DNA of 64,000 nucleotides from Alphaproteobacteria bacterium (GCA_028871055.1 JAGWON010000013.1:44196-108195); one strand, 5' to 3'; positions 51,652-61,069 are shown, counted from the first letter of the stretch. Notes: generated by a model from the letters alone, not told the origin. Program-made: numbers and translations.

Positions 51652-52842
51652 TCACATGTCCGGATAGAGGCGGCCGCGATTCAAGATGCGCTTCGGATCG
51701 AAGCTGTCCTTGACGCGCGCAGTCAGCGCCGCGACCGCCGGCGGCAGCGGCTCGAATATCGGAACCGCGGCGCGCAACGCGAGCGGGGCGCGCACGAGCG
51801 TGGCGTTGCCCCGGCCGCCGAGCGCGGCGCGGATCGGGCCGGCGCCGCCATCTTGTGCGCCCTGCACCGCGAGCCAAACCAAGCCGCCGCCCCAGTCGAG
51901 GATGTAGTCGATGTCGAGCGCGCCGCGAACGGCGGCAAGAAAGGCGGGCGCGCCGGTCGGTGCCAGCGACACCCGCCAGATTGCCCGGCCGCCCGCCGCA
52001 AGCGGGTCTACATTACGCACCGCGGTCCAAAGCTTCACCGAATCGGCGTCGCCGAGGATATCGGCTGCGCCGAATTGCTTGAGCTCGCCGCACAGCGCGG
52101 CCGACCGGGCCTCGACAGAGGGCGCCGGGCCCTCGACGCGCAGCGCCGTGCGCGCCCGCCCATCCACCTTTGGCAGGTGCGCCGCGCCCGAAAGCTCGTG
52201 TGACGAATTGAGGCCGTGGATCATGGCGGCGACCGCGCGAGCGTCGTCGAGGCCAACGAAGACGACAGAGCGTGTCGCTTCGGGCGCCGGCAGCACCTTG
52301 ACCGTGACCTCGGTCATCACGGCCAGCGTCCCATAGGAACCGGCCAGCAATTTGCAAAGGTCGTAGCCGGTGACGTTCTTGACGACGCGGCCGCCGGCCT
52401 TGAACGCCTCGCCTCGCCCGCTGACCGCCGCGACGCCGAGAAAATGATCGCGCGCGGCGCCCTGGCGAATGCGGCGTGGCCCGGCCAGGTTGCAGGCGAT
52501 GACGCCGCCCAGGGTTTGGTCGGTTGCGCTCGAACCGAGCGGCGCCCGCCAGTCGCCGGGTTCGAAAGCGAGCATCTGGCGCCGCGCGGTAAGCGCCCGT
52601 TCGATCTCGGTGAGCGGCGTCGCCGCGCCGGCAGTCAGAACCAGCTCCTCGGGCTCATACTGGCGGATGCCCGAGAAGCCGGTGACGTCGAGCGTATGCG
52701 GGAGCTGCAGCGGCCGCCCGAGGCCGCGCTTGCTGCCGCCGGCAACGACCTCGAGCGGCTGCTCACCGGCAACCGCCGCCGCAACGATATCGACCAGCTG
52801 CTTCTCGTCGGTGGGACGGAACCGGCTCAAGCGCGCGCTCAA
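51652..52842 (-). CDS. glcE: Glycolate oxidase subunit GlcE
   Basis: 396 residues from a TTG at 52842 overlapping the glcD stop (TTGA). The frame is open further upstream inside glcD but with no family similarity; an in-frame TTG 12 bases later is an alternative. R-F-R-P-T-D-E-K-Q-L-V, then the FAD-binding G-G-S-K-R-G-L-G-R and T-L-G-G-V-I-A-C-N-L-A-G-P-R-R of GlcE. Lacks the C-terminal oxidase cap of GlcD, as expected. Six bases from glcF. Confidence 0.9.
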   Translation of the reverse strand: MSARLSRFRPTDEKQLVDIVAAAVAGEQPLEVVAGGSKRGLGRPLQLPHTLDVTGFSGIRQYEPEELVLTAGAATPLTEIERALTARRQMLAFEPGDWRAPLGSSATDQTLGGVIACNLAGPRRIRQGAARDHFLGVAAVSGRGEAFKAGGRVVKNVTGYDLCKLLAGSYGTLAVMTEVTVKVLPAPEATRSVVFVGLDDARAVAAMIHGLNSSHELSGAAHLPKVDGRARTALRVEGPAPSVEARSAALCGELKQFGAADILGDADSVKLWTAVRNVDPLAAGGRAIWRVSLAPTGAPAFLAAVRGALDIDYILDWGGGLVWLAVQGAQDGGAGPIRAALGGRGNATLVRAPLALRAAVPIFEPLPPAVAALTARVKDSFDPKRILNRGRLYPDM

Positions 52843-54329
52843 AACCGCGGCAGGTCGGGAAAGCGAACCTGACCGTGATGTACGTGCAGCCGGCTCAACT
52901 CGGCGCAGCGGTGGAGCTGCGGAAACATCTTGCCGGGGTTGAGCAGGCCGTCGGGATCGAACGCGCATTTGACCCGTTGCTGCTGCTCTAGGTCGGTTTC
53001 GTTGAACGTCGTGCCCATCAGATCGCGCTTCTCAACGCCAATGCCGTGCTCGCCGCTCAGGCAGCCGCCGACCTCGACGCAATATTTCAGGATGTCGGCG
53101 CCGAACTGCTCGGTCCGCTCCAGTTCGCCGGGCTTGTTGGCATCGTAAAGGATCAGCGGATGGAGATTGCCGTCGCCGGCGTGGAAGACATTGGCGACGC
53201 GCAAGCCGTATTTTTTCGACAGCTCGGCCATATGCTTGAGCACGTCGGGCAGCTTGGCCCGCGGAATGGTCGGGTCGACGCAGTAATAATCGGGCGAGAT
53301 GCGGCCGACCGCCGGAAAGGCGGCCTTGCGCCCCGCCCAAAACACCAGCCGCTCCTCCTCGCTGTTCGAGACGCGCACGCTGACCGCGCTGCATTGCCTG
53401 GCGATCTGCTCGACGCGGCCGATCAGGTGATCGACCTCGGCCGGTGGGCCGTCGAGCTCGACGATCAGCAGCGCCTCGACGTCCAAGGGATAGCCGGCGT
53501 GGACGAAATCCTCGACGGCCCGGATCGCCGGCTTGTCCATCATCTCCATGCCGCCCGGAATGATGCCGGCACCGATGATCGCGGCGACGCAGGCGCCGGC
53601 GCTTTCGTTCGACGGGAAGCCGACCAGCATGGCGCGTGCCGTCGTCGGCTTGCGCAGCAGCCGCACCGTCACCTCGGTAACGACGCCGAGCAGCCCCTCG
53701 GAGCCGACCATCACGCCCAGCAAGTCGTAACCACTGCGGTCGAGATGCTTGCCGCCGAGGCGCAAGACCGTTCCGTCCATCAACACCATCTCGATGCCGA
53801 GCACGTTGTTGGTGGTCAGGCCGTATTTGAGGCAATGCACGCCGCCCGAATTCTCGGCGACGTTGCCGCCGATCGAGCAGGCGATCTGGCTCGACGGATC
53901 GGGCGCGTAATAGAAGCCGGCATGCTGCACGGCGTTGGTGATGCCGAGATTGGTGACGCCCGGCTGCACCACGGCGCAACGATTGTCGAAATCGATCTCG
54001 AGGACGCGGTTGAACTTGGACAGGCCGACGATGATACCGTCCTCGAGCGGCAGCGCGCCGCCGGACAGCGAGGTACCGGCGCCGCGCGGCACCACCTTGA
54101 GCGCATTGTCGTGGCAATAAGCGAGAACGCGCGAGACCTCGTCGGTCGTGGACGGCAGCACCACCAGCAGCGGCAGCGCATGATAGGCCGTCAGGCCATC
54201 GCTCTCGTATGGACGGCGCTCGCTCTCGGATTCGATCACCGCATCAGGCGCGGCGCAGAGTCGGCGCAAATCGGTTGCGATCGCGCTCCGGCGCGCGATC
54301 ACCGCAGCATCGGGTTCGGGCATCAGCAT
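52839..54329 (-). CDS. glcD: Glycolate oxidase FAD subunit GlcD
   Basis: 496 residues. P-R-G-A-G-T-S-L-S-G-G-A-L-P and the Q-I-A-C-S-I-G-G-N-V-A-E-N-S-G-G PCMH FAD motifs, the H-A-G-D-G-N-L-H-P catalytic/metal segment and the C-terminal G-E-H-G-I-G are intact. It oxidises glycolate (and D-lactate) to the 2-oxo acid. First gene of glcD-glcE-glcF. The product glyoxylate may feed the glycerate branch served by the kinase at 45.6 kb. Confidence 0.94.
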   Translation of the reverse strand: MLMPEPDAAVIARRSAIATDLRRLCAAPDAVIESESERRPYESDGLTAYHALPLLVVLPSTTDEVSRVLAYCHDNALKVVPRGAGTSLSGGALPLEDGIIVGLSKFNRVLEIDFDNRCAVVQPGVTNLGITNAVQHAGFYYAPDPSSQIACSIGGNVAENSGGVHCLKYGLTTNNVLGIEMVLMDGTVLRLGGKHLDRSGYDLLGVMVGSEGLLGVVTEVTVRLLRKPTTARAMLVGFPSNESAGACVAAIIGAGIIPGGMEMMDKPAIRAVEDFVHAGYPLDVEALLIVELDGPPAEVDHLIGRVEQIARQCSAVSVRVSNSEEERLVFWAGRKAAFPAVGRISPDYYCVDPTIPRAKLPDVLKHMAELSKKYGLRVANVFHAGDGNLHPLILYDANKPGELERTEQFGADILKYCVEVGGCLSGEHGIGVEKRDLMGTTFNETDLEQQQRVKCAFDPDGLLNPGKMFPQLHRCAELSRLHVHHGQVRFPDLPRF

Positions 54330-54382
54330 GGGCGACCCTCTCCTCGTTAGGAGATGTTGGCCGCGCGCGGGCCTGCTGCCAA

Positions 54383-54410
54383 CAAAAAACCGCGCCCTGA
54401 GGGCGCGGTT
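54383..54410 (-). terminator. Rho-independent terminator downstream of rpmJ
   Basis: On the minus strand a perfect 10-bp stem (AACCGCGCCC / GGGCGCGGTT, loop of three) runs into TTTTTTG. It lies 25 bases past the rpmJ stop and separates rpmJ from glcD. Confidence 0.88.
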
Positions 54411-54435
54411 CCTTGTCTTGCGACACCAGCGGCTG

Positions 54436-54561
54436 TCAGCCCTGTCGGGCCTTGAATCGTGGATTGACTTTGTTGATGACGTAGACGCGGCCCTTGCGGC
54501 GCACGATCCGGCAATTCTTGTCGCGTTTCTTGAGCGATTTGAGCGAGTTGGCGATTTTCAT
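54436..54561 (-). CDS. rpmJ: 50S ribosomal protein bL36, long (YkgO-like) form
   Basis: 41 residues: [14 protein letters not shown] start and [16 protein letters not shown] end. It has only one Cys, so it lacks the zinc-binding Cys/His set of the short 37/38-residue form and is the zinc-independent type, which is the standard bL36 in many alphaproteobacteria. A single-gene unit with its own terminator. Confidence 0.95.
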   Translation of the reverse strand: MKIANSLKSLKKRDKNCRIVRRKGRVYVINKVNPRFKARQG

Positions 54562-54652
54562 GGCAAGGTCGCGGGTCCAGTCGGAAGGCCGGGAAAATAG
54601 GGGATAAGGTGCAGCAGAGTCAACCGTCGGGCCGATATTTTTGCCGCGTGAT

Positions 54653-54671
54653 CGCGCGATTCAATCGCGCG
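54653..54671. repeat. Inverted repeat over the aminotransferase stop codon
   Basis: A perfect 9-bp palindrome around one central base (CGCGCGATT / AATCGCGCG) spans the stop at 54661-54663. No T-run follows, so it is at most a weak terminator or RNA-end structure. Confidence 0.45.
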
Positions 54672-55893
54672 CCGGCGCGGCAAGGATCTTTTCGCGCTTG
54701 GGGCGGCCGCCGGCGGTATTCCGGCCCGAGAGGAAGTGCTTGATGTTGCGCGTCGCCTGGCGGAGTCGCTGCTCGTTTTCCACCAGCGCAATGCGGACAT
54801 AGCCCTCGCCGTACTCGCCGAAGCCAACTCCGGGCGAGACCGCGACATTGGCCTTCTCAAGCAGCAGCTTCGAGAAGGCCAGGGTGCCGCCCTCGCGGAA
54901 CTGCTCGGGAAGCGGCGCCCACGCGAACATCGATCCCGGCGGCGCCGGAATCGACCAGCCCGCCTGGTGCAACCCTTCGACCAGGACGTCGCGCCGTTTC
55001 TTATAGCGCGCGCGAATTTCCTTGATGCAGTCCTGCGGCCCGTTGAGCGCCGCGGTCGCCGCCACCTGAACCGGCGTGAAGGCCCCGTAGTCGAGGTAGG
55101 ACTTGATGCGCGAGAGCGCCGCGATCAGCCGCGCATTGCCGACGGCGAAACCGATGCGCCAGCCCGCCATGTTGTAGGTCTTGCTGAGCGACGTGAACTC
55201 GACCGCGATGTCGCGCGCGCCCGGAATCTGCAGCACCGACGGCGGCGGATTGCCGTCGAAATAGATCTCGGCATAGGCCAGATCCGAAAGCAGATAGATG
55301 CCGCGGCTGCGGCAGAATTCGACGACCTCGCCGTAAAAATCGAGATCGACCACCTGCGCCGTCGGATTGGCCGGGAAGTTGAGCACGAGAGCGACGGGTG
55401 CGGGCGAGCTCTGCTCGACCGCCTGCTTCAACTCCTTCAGAAAATCAACGTCCAGACCGATCGGCACGCTGCGCACCGACGCGCCGGCGATGATGAAGCC
55501 AAAGGCGTGAATCGGATAGCATGGATTGGGCACCAGCACGATATCGCCCGGCGCGGTGATCGCCTGCGCGAGGTTGGCGAGGCCTTCCTTGGATCCCAGC
55601 GTGACGATGATCTCGCGGTCCGGATCGAGTTCGACGTTGAAGCGCCGCGCGTAATACTTGGCCTGGGCCCGGCGCAACCCCATGATGCCGCGCGACACCG
55701 AGTAGCCGTGGGCGCGCGGATTCTGCACCGACTCGATCAGTTTCTGGACGATGTGCGGCGGAGTGGCGCCGTCGGGATTGCCCATGCCGAGATCGATGAC
55801 GTCGCGGCCTTCGGCACGCGCCCGCGCCTTCAGCGCGTTGACTTCGGCGAAGACATAGGGCGGCAGTCTCTTGAGACGATAAAATTCATCCAT
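54661..55893 (-). CDS. Class I/II aminotransferase, AlaC / LL-DAP-aminotransferase-like
   Basis: 410 residues from ATG 55893 (an open frame upstream has no site). F-Y-R-L-K-R-L-P-P-Y-V-F-A-E-V start, D-L-G-M-G-N-P-D-G-A-T-P, P-N-P-C-Y-P-I-H, the PLP lysine in S-L-S-K-T-Y-N-M-A-G-W-R-I-G and the R-I-A-L-V-E-N-E end match the group of glutamate-pyruvate/DapL-like transaminases. A basic tail follows. Probably an alanine/valine-type transaminase. Confidence 0.9.
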   Translation of the reverse strand: MDEFYRLKRLPPYVFAEVNALKARARAEGRDVIDLGMGNPDGATPPHIVQKLIESVQNPRAHGYSVSRGIMGLRRAQAKYYARRFNVELDPDREIIVTLGSKEGLANLAQAITAPGDIVLVPNPCYPIHAFGFIIAGASVRSVPIGLDVDFLKELKQAVEQSSPAPVALVLNFPANPTAQVVDLDFYGEVVEFCRSRGIYLLSDLAYAEIYFDGNPPPSVLQIPGARDIAVEFTSLSKTYNMAGWRIGFAVGNARLIAALSRIKSYLDYGAFTPVQVAATAALNGPQDCIKEIRARYKKRRDVLVEGLHQAGWSIPAPPGSMFAWAPLPEQFREGGTLAFSKLLLEKANVAVSPGVGFGEYGEGYVRIALVENEQRLRQATRNIKHFLSGRNTAGGRPKREKILAAPARD

Positions 55894-56175
55894 GGCGCAA
55901 CTCGGGGGTGGCGTCTCGGGCACGCGATTCGGGCGCAACCATTCTAGGCGGTGAACGGAAACGAGGCGAGCGCGGCTCGAAGCATCGCCATCCTAGCGCC
56001 CCAATCCTTGCCCAGGCTACGGCTTTCGCAGACGCAGAACCGTCCCTAACGGGAGGTTAAACCCAGGACCAGAGCATTTTCGACCACGCGGGGGGATGAA
56101 ATGCTGCGCTGCCACGTAAAATCCTTACTCAGGGTGGCGCCTGACAGCCGATGCCAGGTCCACGGGAGGGGTTCG

Positions 56176-56427
56176 ATGCACATCACCCGGTCAACCGGGC
56201 GCGATCTGGCGATCTCGTTCCTCGTCCTGTTGGGGTTGGCGATTCCATTCATGCCGGTACCCGGCGATCACATGGCGCGCGTGGATGTCCGTTTCCATAC
56301 GCGCGGCATGGCACCGCATGCGTTCAGCGCGAATACCTTGCACAGCATCTGCGAAGTCATGGCAGCCGCGCTTGCTTATAACGACCCGCGGACCGGGCAA
56401 TACATCCGGATCAGCTGCCGGGACTGA
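56176..56427 (+). CDS. Hypothetical small membrane-anchored or secreted protein
   Basis: 83 residues from ATG 56176, chosen for the GGGAGG six bases upstream (the frame is open to 56101). One hydrophobic segment (~11-29, F-L-V-L-L-G-L-A-I-P-F-M-P-V-P) could be a signal or anchor. Two Cys and three His in the rest. No family recognised. Convergent with the GT4 gene, six bases apart. Confidence 0.5.
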   Translation: MHITRSTGRDLAISFLVLLGLAIPFMPVPGDHMARVDVRFHTRGMAPHAFSANTLHSICEVMAAALAYNDPRTGQYIRISCRD

Positions 56428-56433
56428 CCCGCC

Positions 56434-57435
56434 TCAGGCGGCGACGCTGAGCTGCTCGACGAACTGGCGGGCGCAATGCGCCCAGGTGAATTTGAGCGCG
56501 TGGACGCGGCACGCCGCGCGTGGAACATCGAGCGCCGCGAACGCCGCCGCGCGCAAATCCTCGCTCAGCACGCCGACGCCGCTGTCGCCGATGACGTCGA
56601 CCGGTCCCGGCACCGGGAATGAAGCGACCGGCAGTCCCGAAGCGAGCGCTTCGAGCAGCACCAAGCCGAAGGTGTCGGTTCGGCTCGGAAAGACGAACAC
56701 GTCGGCCGAGGCATAAAGCCGGGCCAGGGCGCCGTTCTCGATATGACCGAGGAAATGCGCCTCGGGATACTTGCGCTTGAGCCGATCGAGCTGCGGTCCC
56801 TCACCCACCACCAGCTTCGAGCCCGGCAGGTCGAGGTCGAGAAACGCCGGCAGGTTTTTCTCGAGCGCGACGCGGCCGACCGACAGGAAGACCGGCCGCT
56901 TGAAGCCGATATCCTCTTGCCGATAGCCGGGATCGAACTTCGCCGGATCGACGCCTCGGGTCCACGGCCGCAGATTGCGAAACCCTTTCGCCGACAGGGC
57001 GGCACGCATCGATTCGGTTGCCACCATGATGCCGCGTGCGGGCGCGTGGAAGCGCCGCAGAACGCCATAGGTAAGGCGCGACGGGATTGCGCAACGCGCC
57101 GCCAGATATTCGGGAAAGCGGGTGTGGTAGGCGGTGGTGAAGCCAAAATCACGTTTGAGACACCAGCGCCGCACGGCGAAGCCGAGCGGCCCTTCGGTAA
57201 CGATGTGGATCGCATCGGGCTGTGTTCGCTCGATCAGCGTTGCGGCCGGCCGCGCTACGCCGAAGGCAAGACGGATTTCGGGATAGAACGGGCACGCGAC
57301 GGTCGGGAACATGTCGGGCGTCAGCGTCGTGACGGCATGACCCATCGTGCCCAGCTCGGGCAGGATCGACTTGAGCGTGCGAACGACGCCATTGACCTGC
57401 GGCGACCACGCGTCGCTGGCGATGAGGATCCTCAC
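56434..57435 (-). CDS. Family 4 glycosyltransferase (MgtA/PimB-like)
   Basis: 333 residues from a GTG overlapping the upstream phosphoesterase stop (GTGA). S-D-A-W-S-P-Q-V-N-G-V-V-R-T-L start, S-V-G-R-V-A-L-E-K-N-L and F-V-F-P-S-R-T-D-T-F-G-L-V-L-L-E-A (EX7E-type) are typical GT-B retaining transferases; the N-terminal pattern is that of enzymes acting on diacylglycerol or lipid acceptors. Coupled to an LpxH-like gene, a pairing that suggests glycolipid synthesis. Confidence 0.88.
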   Translation of the reverse strand: MRILIASDAWSPQVNGVVRTLKSILPELGTMGHAVTTLTPDMFPTVACPFYPEIRLAFGVARPAATLIERTQPDAIHIVTEGPLGFAVRRWCLKRDFGFTTAYHTRFPEYLAARCAIPSRLTYGVLRRFHAPARGIMVATESMRAALSAKGFRNLRPWTRGVDPAKFDPGYRQEDIGFKRPVFLSVGRVALEKNLPAFLDLDLPGSKLVVGEGPQLDRLKRKYPEAHFLGHIENGALARLYASADVFVFPSRTDTFGLVLLEALASGLPVASFPVPGPVDVIGDSGVGVLSEDLRAAAFAALDVPRAACRVHALKFTWAHCARQFVEQLSVAA

Positions 57436-58244
57436 GCGGCGGGTTCGAACGCCTTCTCCGCCCGGGTGGCCGGGCGCAGCGGATCGAGGGCGTTGAGCTC
57501 GACCCAGCGGACGATTTCAAACCGACCGTTGAAATGTTCGACCAGGGCCGAGCAGCTTTCGACCCAATCACCGTCATTACAGTAGAGGACGCCGCCGATG
57601 GTGCGGATTTCCGGCTGATGGATATGGCCGCAGACGACGCCGTCGACGTGCCGGCGGCGTGCCTCGGCAACGATCGCGTCGGCGTAATCGTTGACGAATT
57701 GGACCGCGTTCTTGACCTTGCCCTTGAGATAGGCCGAGAGCGACCAGTAGGGATAGCCGAGGCGGCGGCGCACGAGGTTGTAGTAGTGATTGAGCTTGAG
57801 TGACAGCTCGTAAGCGCCGTCGCCAAGCAGCGCGAGCCACTTGGCATAGCGCACGATGCCGTCGAAATCGTCGCCGTGCAGCACCAGCAGCCGCCGGCCG
57901 TCCGCGGTGACGTGCAGCGCGTCCTGCACCAGCTCGACCCCGCCGAGTTGCAAGTCGACCCAGTTGCGCAGCCACTCGTCATGGTTGCCCGGAATGTAGA
58001 AGACCTTGGTGCCCTTGCGCGCCTTGCGCAGGATCTTCTGGATAACGTCGTTGTGACTTTGCGCCCAGTACCAGCTCTTGCGCAGGCGCCAGCCGTCGAC
58101 GATGTCGCCGACGAGATAGAGGAACTCCGATTCGGTATGACGGAGGAAGTCGAGCAGGAATTCGGCCTTGCAGCCGCGCGTACCCAAATGAAAGTCGGAA
58201 ATCCAAATCGACCGGTAACGATGGATACCGTCGATTTGATGCAT
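57432..58244 (-). CDS. LpxH-like calcineurin-type phosphoesterase
   Basis: 270 residues from ATG 58244 (frame open to 58301). Metallophosphoesterase motifs: S-D-F-H-L-G-T, G-D-I-V-D-G-W, G-N-H-D-E-W, H-G-D-D-F and G-H-I-H-Q-P-E. This is the UDP-2,3-diacylglucosamine-diphosphatase-like clade, but longer than LpxH and paired with a GT4 enzyme, so the substrate may be another lipid or nucleotide-sugar lipid. Stop overlaps the GT4 start. Confidence 0.85.
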   Translation of the reverse strand: MHQIDGIHRYRSIWISDFHLGTRGCKAEFLLDFLRHTESEFLYLVGDIVDGWRLRKSWYWAQSHNDVIQKILRKARKGTKVFYIPGNHDEWLRNWVDLQLGGVELVQDALHVTADGRRLLVLHGDDFDGIVRYAKWLALLGDGAYELSLKLNHYYNLVRRRLGYPYWSLSAYLKGKVKNAVQFVNDYADAIVAEARRRHVDGVVCGHIHQPEIRTIGGVLYCNDGDWVESCSALVEHFNGRFEIVRWVELNALDPLRPATRAEKAFEPAA

Positions 58245-58642
58245 CGCGCGGCTTATTCCCGGGACGCGAGCACGAATCTCGCCATGCCGCCTAGCTAACA
58301 CGCGGCGATGACCGAATTGTTCCGGTTTCGAGTCGGTTTGGTGACGAGCTCAGCCCGCCCAGGCGGCAACGATTTGCCGAACCGCGTCGAGCCCATCGAT
58401 CCGCCGCGGCGGGAACATCGGGACACCCATCAGCGAATCTGGAGCGGTCCACCGACGGCATCCGCCTTCATGCCGCCGACGGTGACGGATTTCACGTCGA
58501 TGGGGACACCAGCACGCGGCGTGCCTTGCCCGCATTCACCCGACTATGGCTCATAGGATGCCATTCGACCACCATTGCGGCCGGCCATCCTGGATGACAG
58601 TGTCAGCTTGAGACCCAACATCGCCCGTCAGATATTCGGCAA
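58245..58642. other. Gene-poor interval, possibly with a decayed coding remnant
   Basis: About 400 bases between divergent genes. No RNA gene or repeat is visible. On the minus strand ~58350-58535 two out-of-frame pieces read like protein (one ends D-G-L-D-A-V-R-Q-I-V-A-A-W-A-G), which may be the ruins of a gene end; too weak to annotate. Confidence 0.3.
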
Positions 58643-58963
58643 ATGAACCAGCAGCCCAGTCAGAGTGCGGCTCGCCCCGCTCCGCCCCCCGGCAATCGTG
58701 CCATCGTCACCATCATCGGTCCGGACCGAGTCGGCATCATCGCCGGCATCGCCAACGTGCTGGCGGAGGCGAATGCCAACATCATCGACATCAGCCAGTC
58801 CGTCCTGCGCGAGTTCTTTGCGATGATCATGGTGGTCGACCTTGAGCGCGCGACGATCCCGTTCGATGCGCTGCGCGAACGGTTGCAGACGAAAGGGCGA
58901 GAGCTCGCGGTTCAGGTCTCGATCCAGCGCGAAGACATCTTCAAGGTGATGCATCGCATTTAG
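58643..58963 (+). CDS. ACT-domain protein (UPF0237 type)
   Basis: 106 residues. After a Gln/Pro-rich tail (~18 residues) comes an ACT domain: I-V-T-I-I-G-P-D-R-V-G-I-I-A-G-I-A and I-D-I-S-Q-S-V-L-R-E-F-F-A-M-I-M. Partner of the PFL-family gene 15 bases downstream, an association seen across bacteria and archaea. Probably binds an amino acid; target unknown. Confidence 0.88.
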   Translation: MNQQPSQSAARPAPPPGNRAIVTIIGPDRVGIIAGIANVLAEANANIIDISQSVLREFFAMIMVVDLERATIPFDALRERLQTKGRELAVQVSIQREDIFKVMHRI

Positions 58964-58978
58964 CCCCCGCGGAGCGAC

Positions 58979-60349
58979 ATGGAATACGCGAATTTCTCGG
59001 CCGAGGAGATCCTCGAGACCATCAATATGGTCCGGTTCGAGCGGTTGGACATCCGAACCGTCACGGTCGGGATCAGCCTGCTCGATTGTACCGGCGATAC
59101 CGCGGCGCAAGTCTGCGACAGAGTCTACGACAAGATCACGCGCATCGCCGGAAATCTCCGGCGGGTGAGCGAGGAGATCGCCAGCGAATTCGGCATTCCC
59201 ATCGTCAATAATCGCATCGCGGTTACGCCCGTCGCGCTGATCGCCGGCAGGTTTGCCCGGGACGAGATCGTCCAGGTCGCGCAGGCGCTCGACCGGGCGG
59301 CCGACAGCATCGGTATCGATTTCATCGGCGGTCTCTCGGCGCATGTCGAGAAGGGCATCGGCGAGTCCGACACCCGGCTGCTGACGGCCTTGCCGGAGGC
59401 TCTGGCGGAAACCAGGCGCGTCTGCGCCTCCGTCAACGTCGCCTCGACGCGCGCCGGCATCAACATGGATGCCATCGCGACCATGGGGCAGACGATCAAG
59501 CGCATCGCCGAACGGACGGCGGCCGAAAGTTCGATCGGTTGCGCCAAGCTGGTGACCTTCTGCAACGCCGTCGAAGACAATCCGTTCATGGCCGGCGCCT
59601 ACCATGGCATCGGCGAGCCGGAATGCGTCGTCAACGTTGGCATCAGCGGCCCGGGCGTGGTGCTGCGCGCACTCGCGGATGCGGGCGACGTCGATTTTGG
59701 CACACTCGCGAGCATCATCCGCCGGGCGGCGTTCAAGATCGCCCGCGCCGGCGAGCTGATCGGGCGGACCGCGGCGCAGAGACTGGCCATTCCGTTCGGC
59801 ATTATCGATCTTTCACTGGCACCGACGCCGGCCGCCGGCGACAGCGTCGCGCGCGTGCTGGAGGCCATGGGACTGGCGCGCGTCGGGACCCATGGCTCTA
59901 CGGCCGCGCTCGCGCTCTTGAACGATGCGGTGAAAAAAGGCGGCGCCATGGCATCGAGCCATGTCGGCGGCCTCTCCGGCGCCTTCATCCCGCTGTCGGA
60001 GGACGAAGGCATGATCGCCGCCGCCGAGCGCGGCGAGATCACGCTCGACAAGCTCGAGGCAATGACCGCGGTCTGCTCGGTGGGGCTCGACATGATCCCC
60101 GTTCCCGGCGACACGCCCGCGGAAACCCTGGCCGCGATCATTGCCGACGAAGCGGCGATCGGCGTCATCAATAAAAAGACTACGGCGGTCCGATTGATTC
60201 CGGCGGCGAACAAAACGGTGGGCGACTGGGTCGATTTCGGCGGCCTGCTCGGACGGGCGCCGATCATTCCGGTGAACCGCAACTCGAGCCAGCGGTTCAT
60301 CCGACGCGGCGGCCGGATTCCGGCGCCGCTCCAGGCGCTGACGAATTAG
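58979..60349 (+). CDS. PFL family protein (UPF0210/DUF711)
   Basis: 456 residues. GGAG lies before the [40 protein letters not shown] and [12 protein letters not shown] are hallmarks. The family has a pyruvate-formate-lyase-like fold without the glycyl-radical site; its reaction is unknown. With the upstream ACT protein it forms a widely conserved but uncharacterised pair. Confidence 0.92.
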   Translation: MEYANFSAEEILETINMVRFERLDIRTVTVGISLLDCTGDTAAQVCDRVYDKITRIAGNLRRVSEEIASEFGIPIVNNRIAVTPVALIAGRFARDEIVQVAQALDRAADSIGIDFIGGLSAHVEKGIGESDTRLLTALPEALAETRRVCASVNVASTRAGINMDAIATMGQTIKRIAERTAAESSIGCAKLVTFCNAVEDNPFMAGAYHGIGEPECVVNVGISGPGVVLRALADAGDVDFGTLASIIRRAAFKIARAGELIGRTAAQRLAIPFGIIDLSLAPTPAAGDSVARVLEAMGLARVGTHGSTAALALLNDAVKKGGAMASSHVGGLSGAFIPLSEDEGMIAAAERGEITLDKLEAMTAVCSVGLDMIPVPGDTPAETLAAIIADEAAIGVINKKTTAVRLIPAANKTVGDWVDFGGLLGRAPIIPVNRNSSQRFIRRGGRIPAPLQALTN

Positions 60350-60445
60350 CACGCACCTTCGACCGATCGACTGGGAGGTTTTAGCTGCGGATTTTTACGG
60401 CGCCATCGCGTGCCGCCCGACTAGGCGCGCCGGGAACGAAGAAGA

Positions 60446-60520
60446 TGGTGGGCGTGGCAGGGATTGAACCTACGACCCCTTCCATGTCAAGGAAGTGCTC
60501 TCCCACTGAGCTACACGCCC
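60446..60520 (-). tRNA. tRNA-Val (anticodon GAC)
   Basis: On the minus strand GGGCGTG/CACGCCC acceptor stem, discriminator A and encoded CCA. D-arm AGCTCAGTGGGAGAGC, anticodon stem CTTCC/GGAAG with loop TTGACAT (anticodon GAC, reading GUC/GUU), T-arm GGTTCAATCC. 75 bases. All arms pair. Confidence 0.97.
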
Positions 60521-60536
60521 GCGCGATTGGCGCGAT

Positions 60537-60926
60537 TTAGACCAATTTCCCGCCGGTTGGCAAGGATGGGGCCGCGAGGAAGCGGTCGATCTCGCCGACG
60601 AGCTGGCGCAGGTGAAACGGCTTGGCGAGCACCGCGGCGTCGCGCGGCAGCGCATCGGCCTCGCCCAGCGCCACAGCGGCGAAGCCGGTGATGAAGATGA
60701 CGCGCAACAGCGGATGCATGTCGCTGGCGCGCCGCGCCAGCTCGATCCCGTCGATCCCGGGCATGACCACGTCGGCCAGCAACAGATCGATCGGGTGGTC
60801 GGACACCCAGGATAGGGCCGTCTCGCCGTCGCCCAGGGCGCAAACCTCATGCCCGGCGCGACGCAAGGCGCGAGCCAGGAAGATTCGGATGCTGTCGTCG
60901 TCCTCGGCGAGCAGGATACGAGCCAT
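60537..60926 (-). CDS. cpdR: CpdR-type single-domain response regulator
   Basis: 129 residues, receiver only. M-A-R-I-L-L-A-E-D-D-D-S-I-R start, phospho-acceptor D52 in L-L-A-D-V-V-M-P-G-I-D-G, T/S switch in F-I-T-G-F-A-A-V-A-L and K in V-L-A-K-P-F-H-L. Closely matches CpdR, which when unphosphorylated primes ClpXP to degrade cell-cycle proteins. The CckA-ChpT phosphorelay would be elsewhere. 16 bases upstream of tRNA-Val, same strand. Confidence 0.9.
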   Translation of the reverse strand: MARILLAEDDDSIRIFLARALRRAGHEVCALGDGETALSWVSDHPIDLLLADVVMPGIDGIELARRASDMHPLLRVIFITGFAAVALGEADALPRDAAVLAKPFHLRQLVGEIDRFLAAPSLPTGGKLV

Positions 60927-61069
60927 GGTGTCTCCCCGCCGTGAGAATACGGGACGAGACTTAAACGAAGGGTTTACCGCCCGCGGTTTGGCAACGCCGG
61001 CCCATTTTCCTTGGAAAAGCGCCGCTTCCCGCGTGACAGAATCGCCCCTTCCTCGTTAATGTTGCTGGC

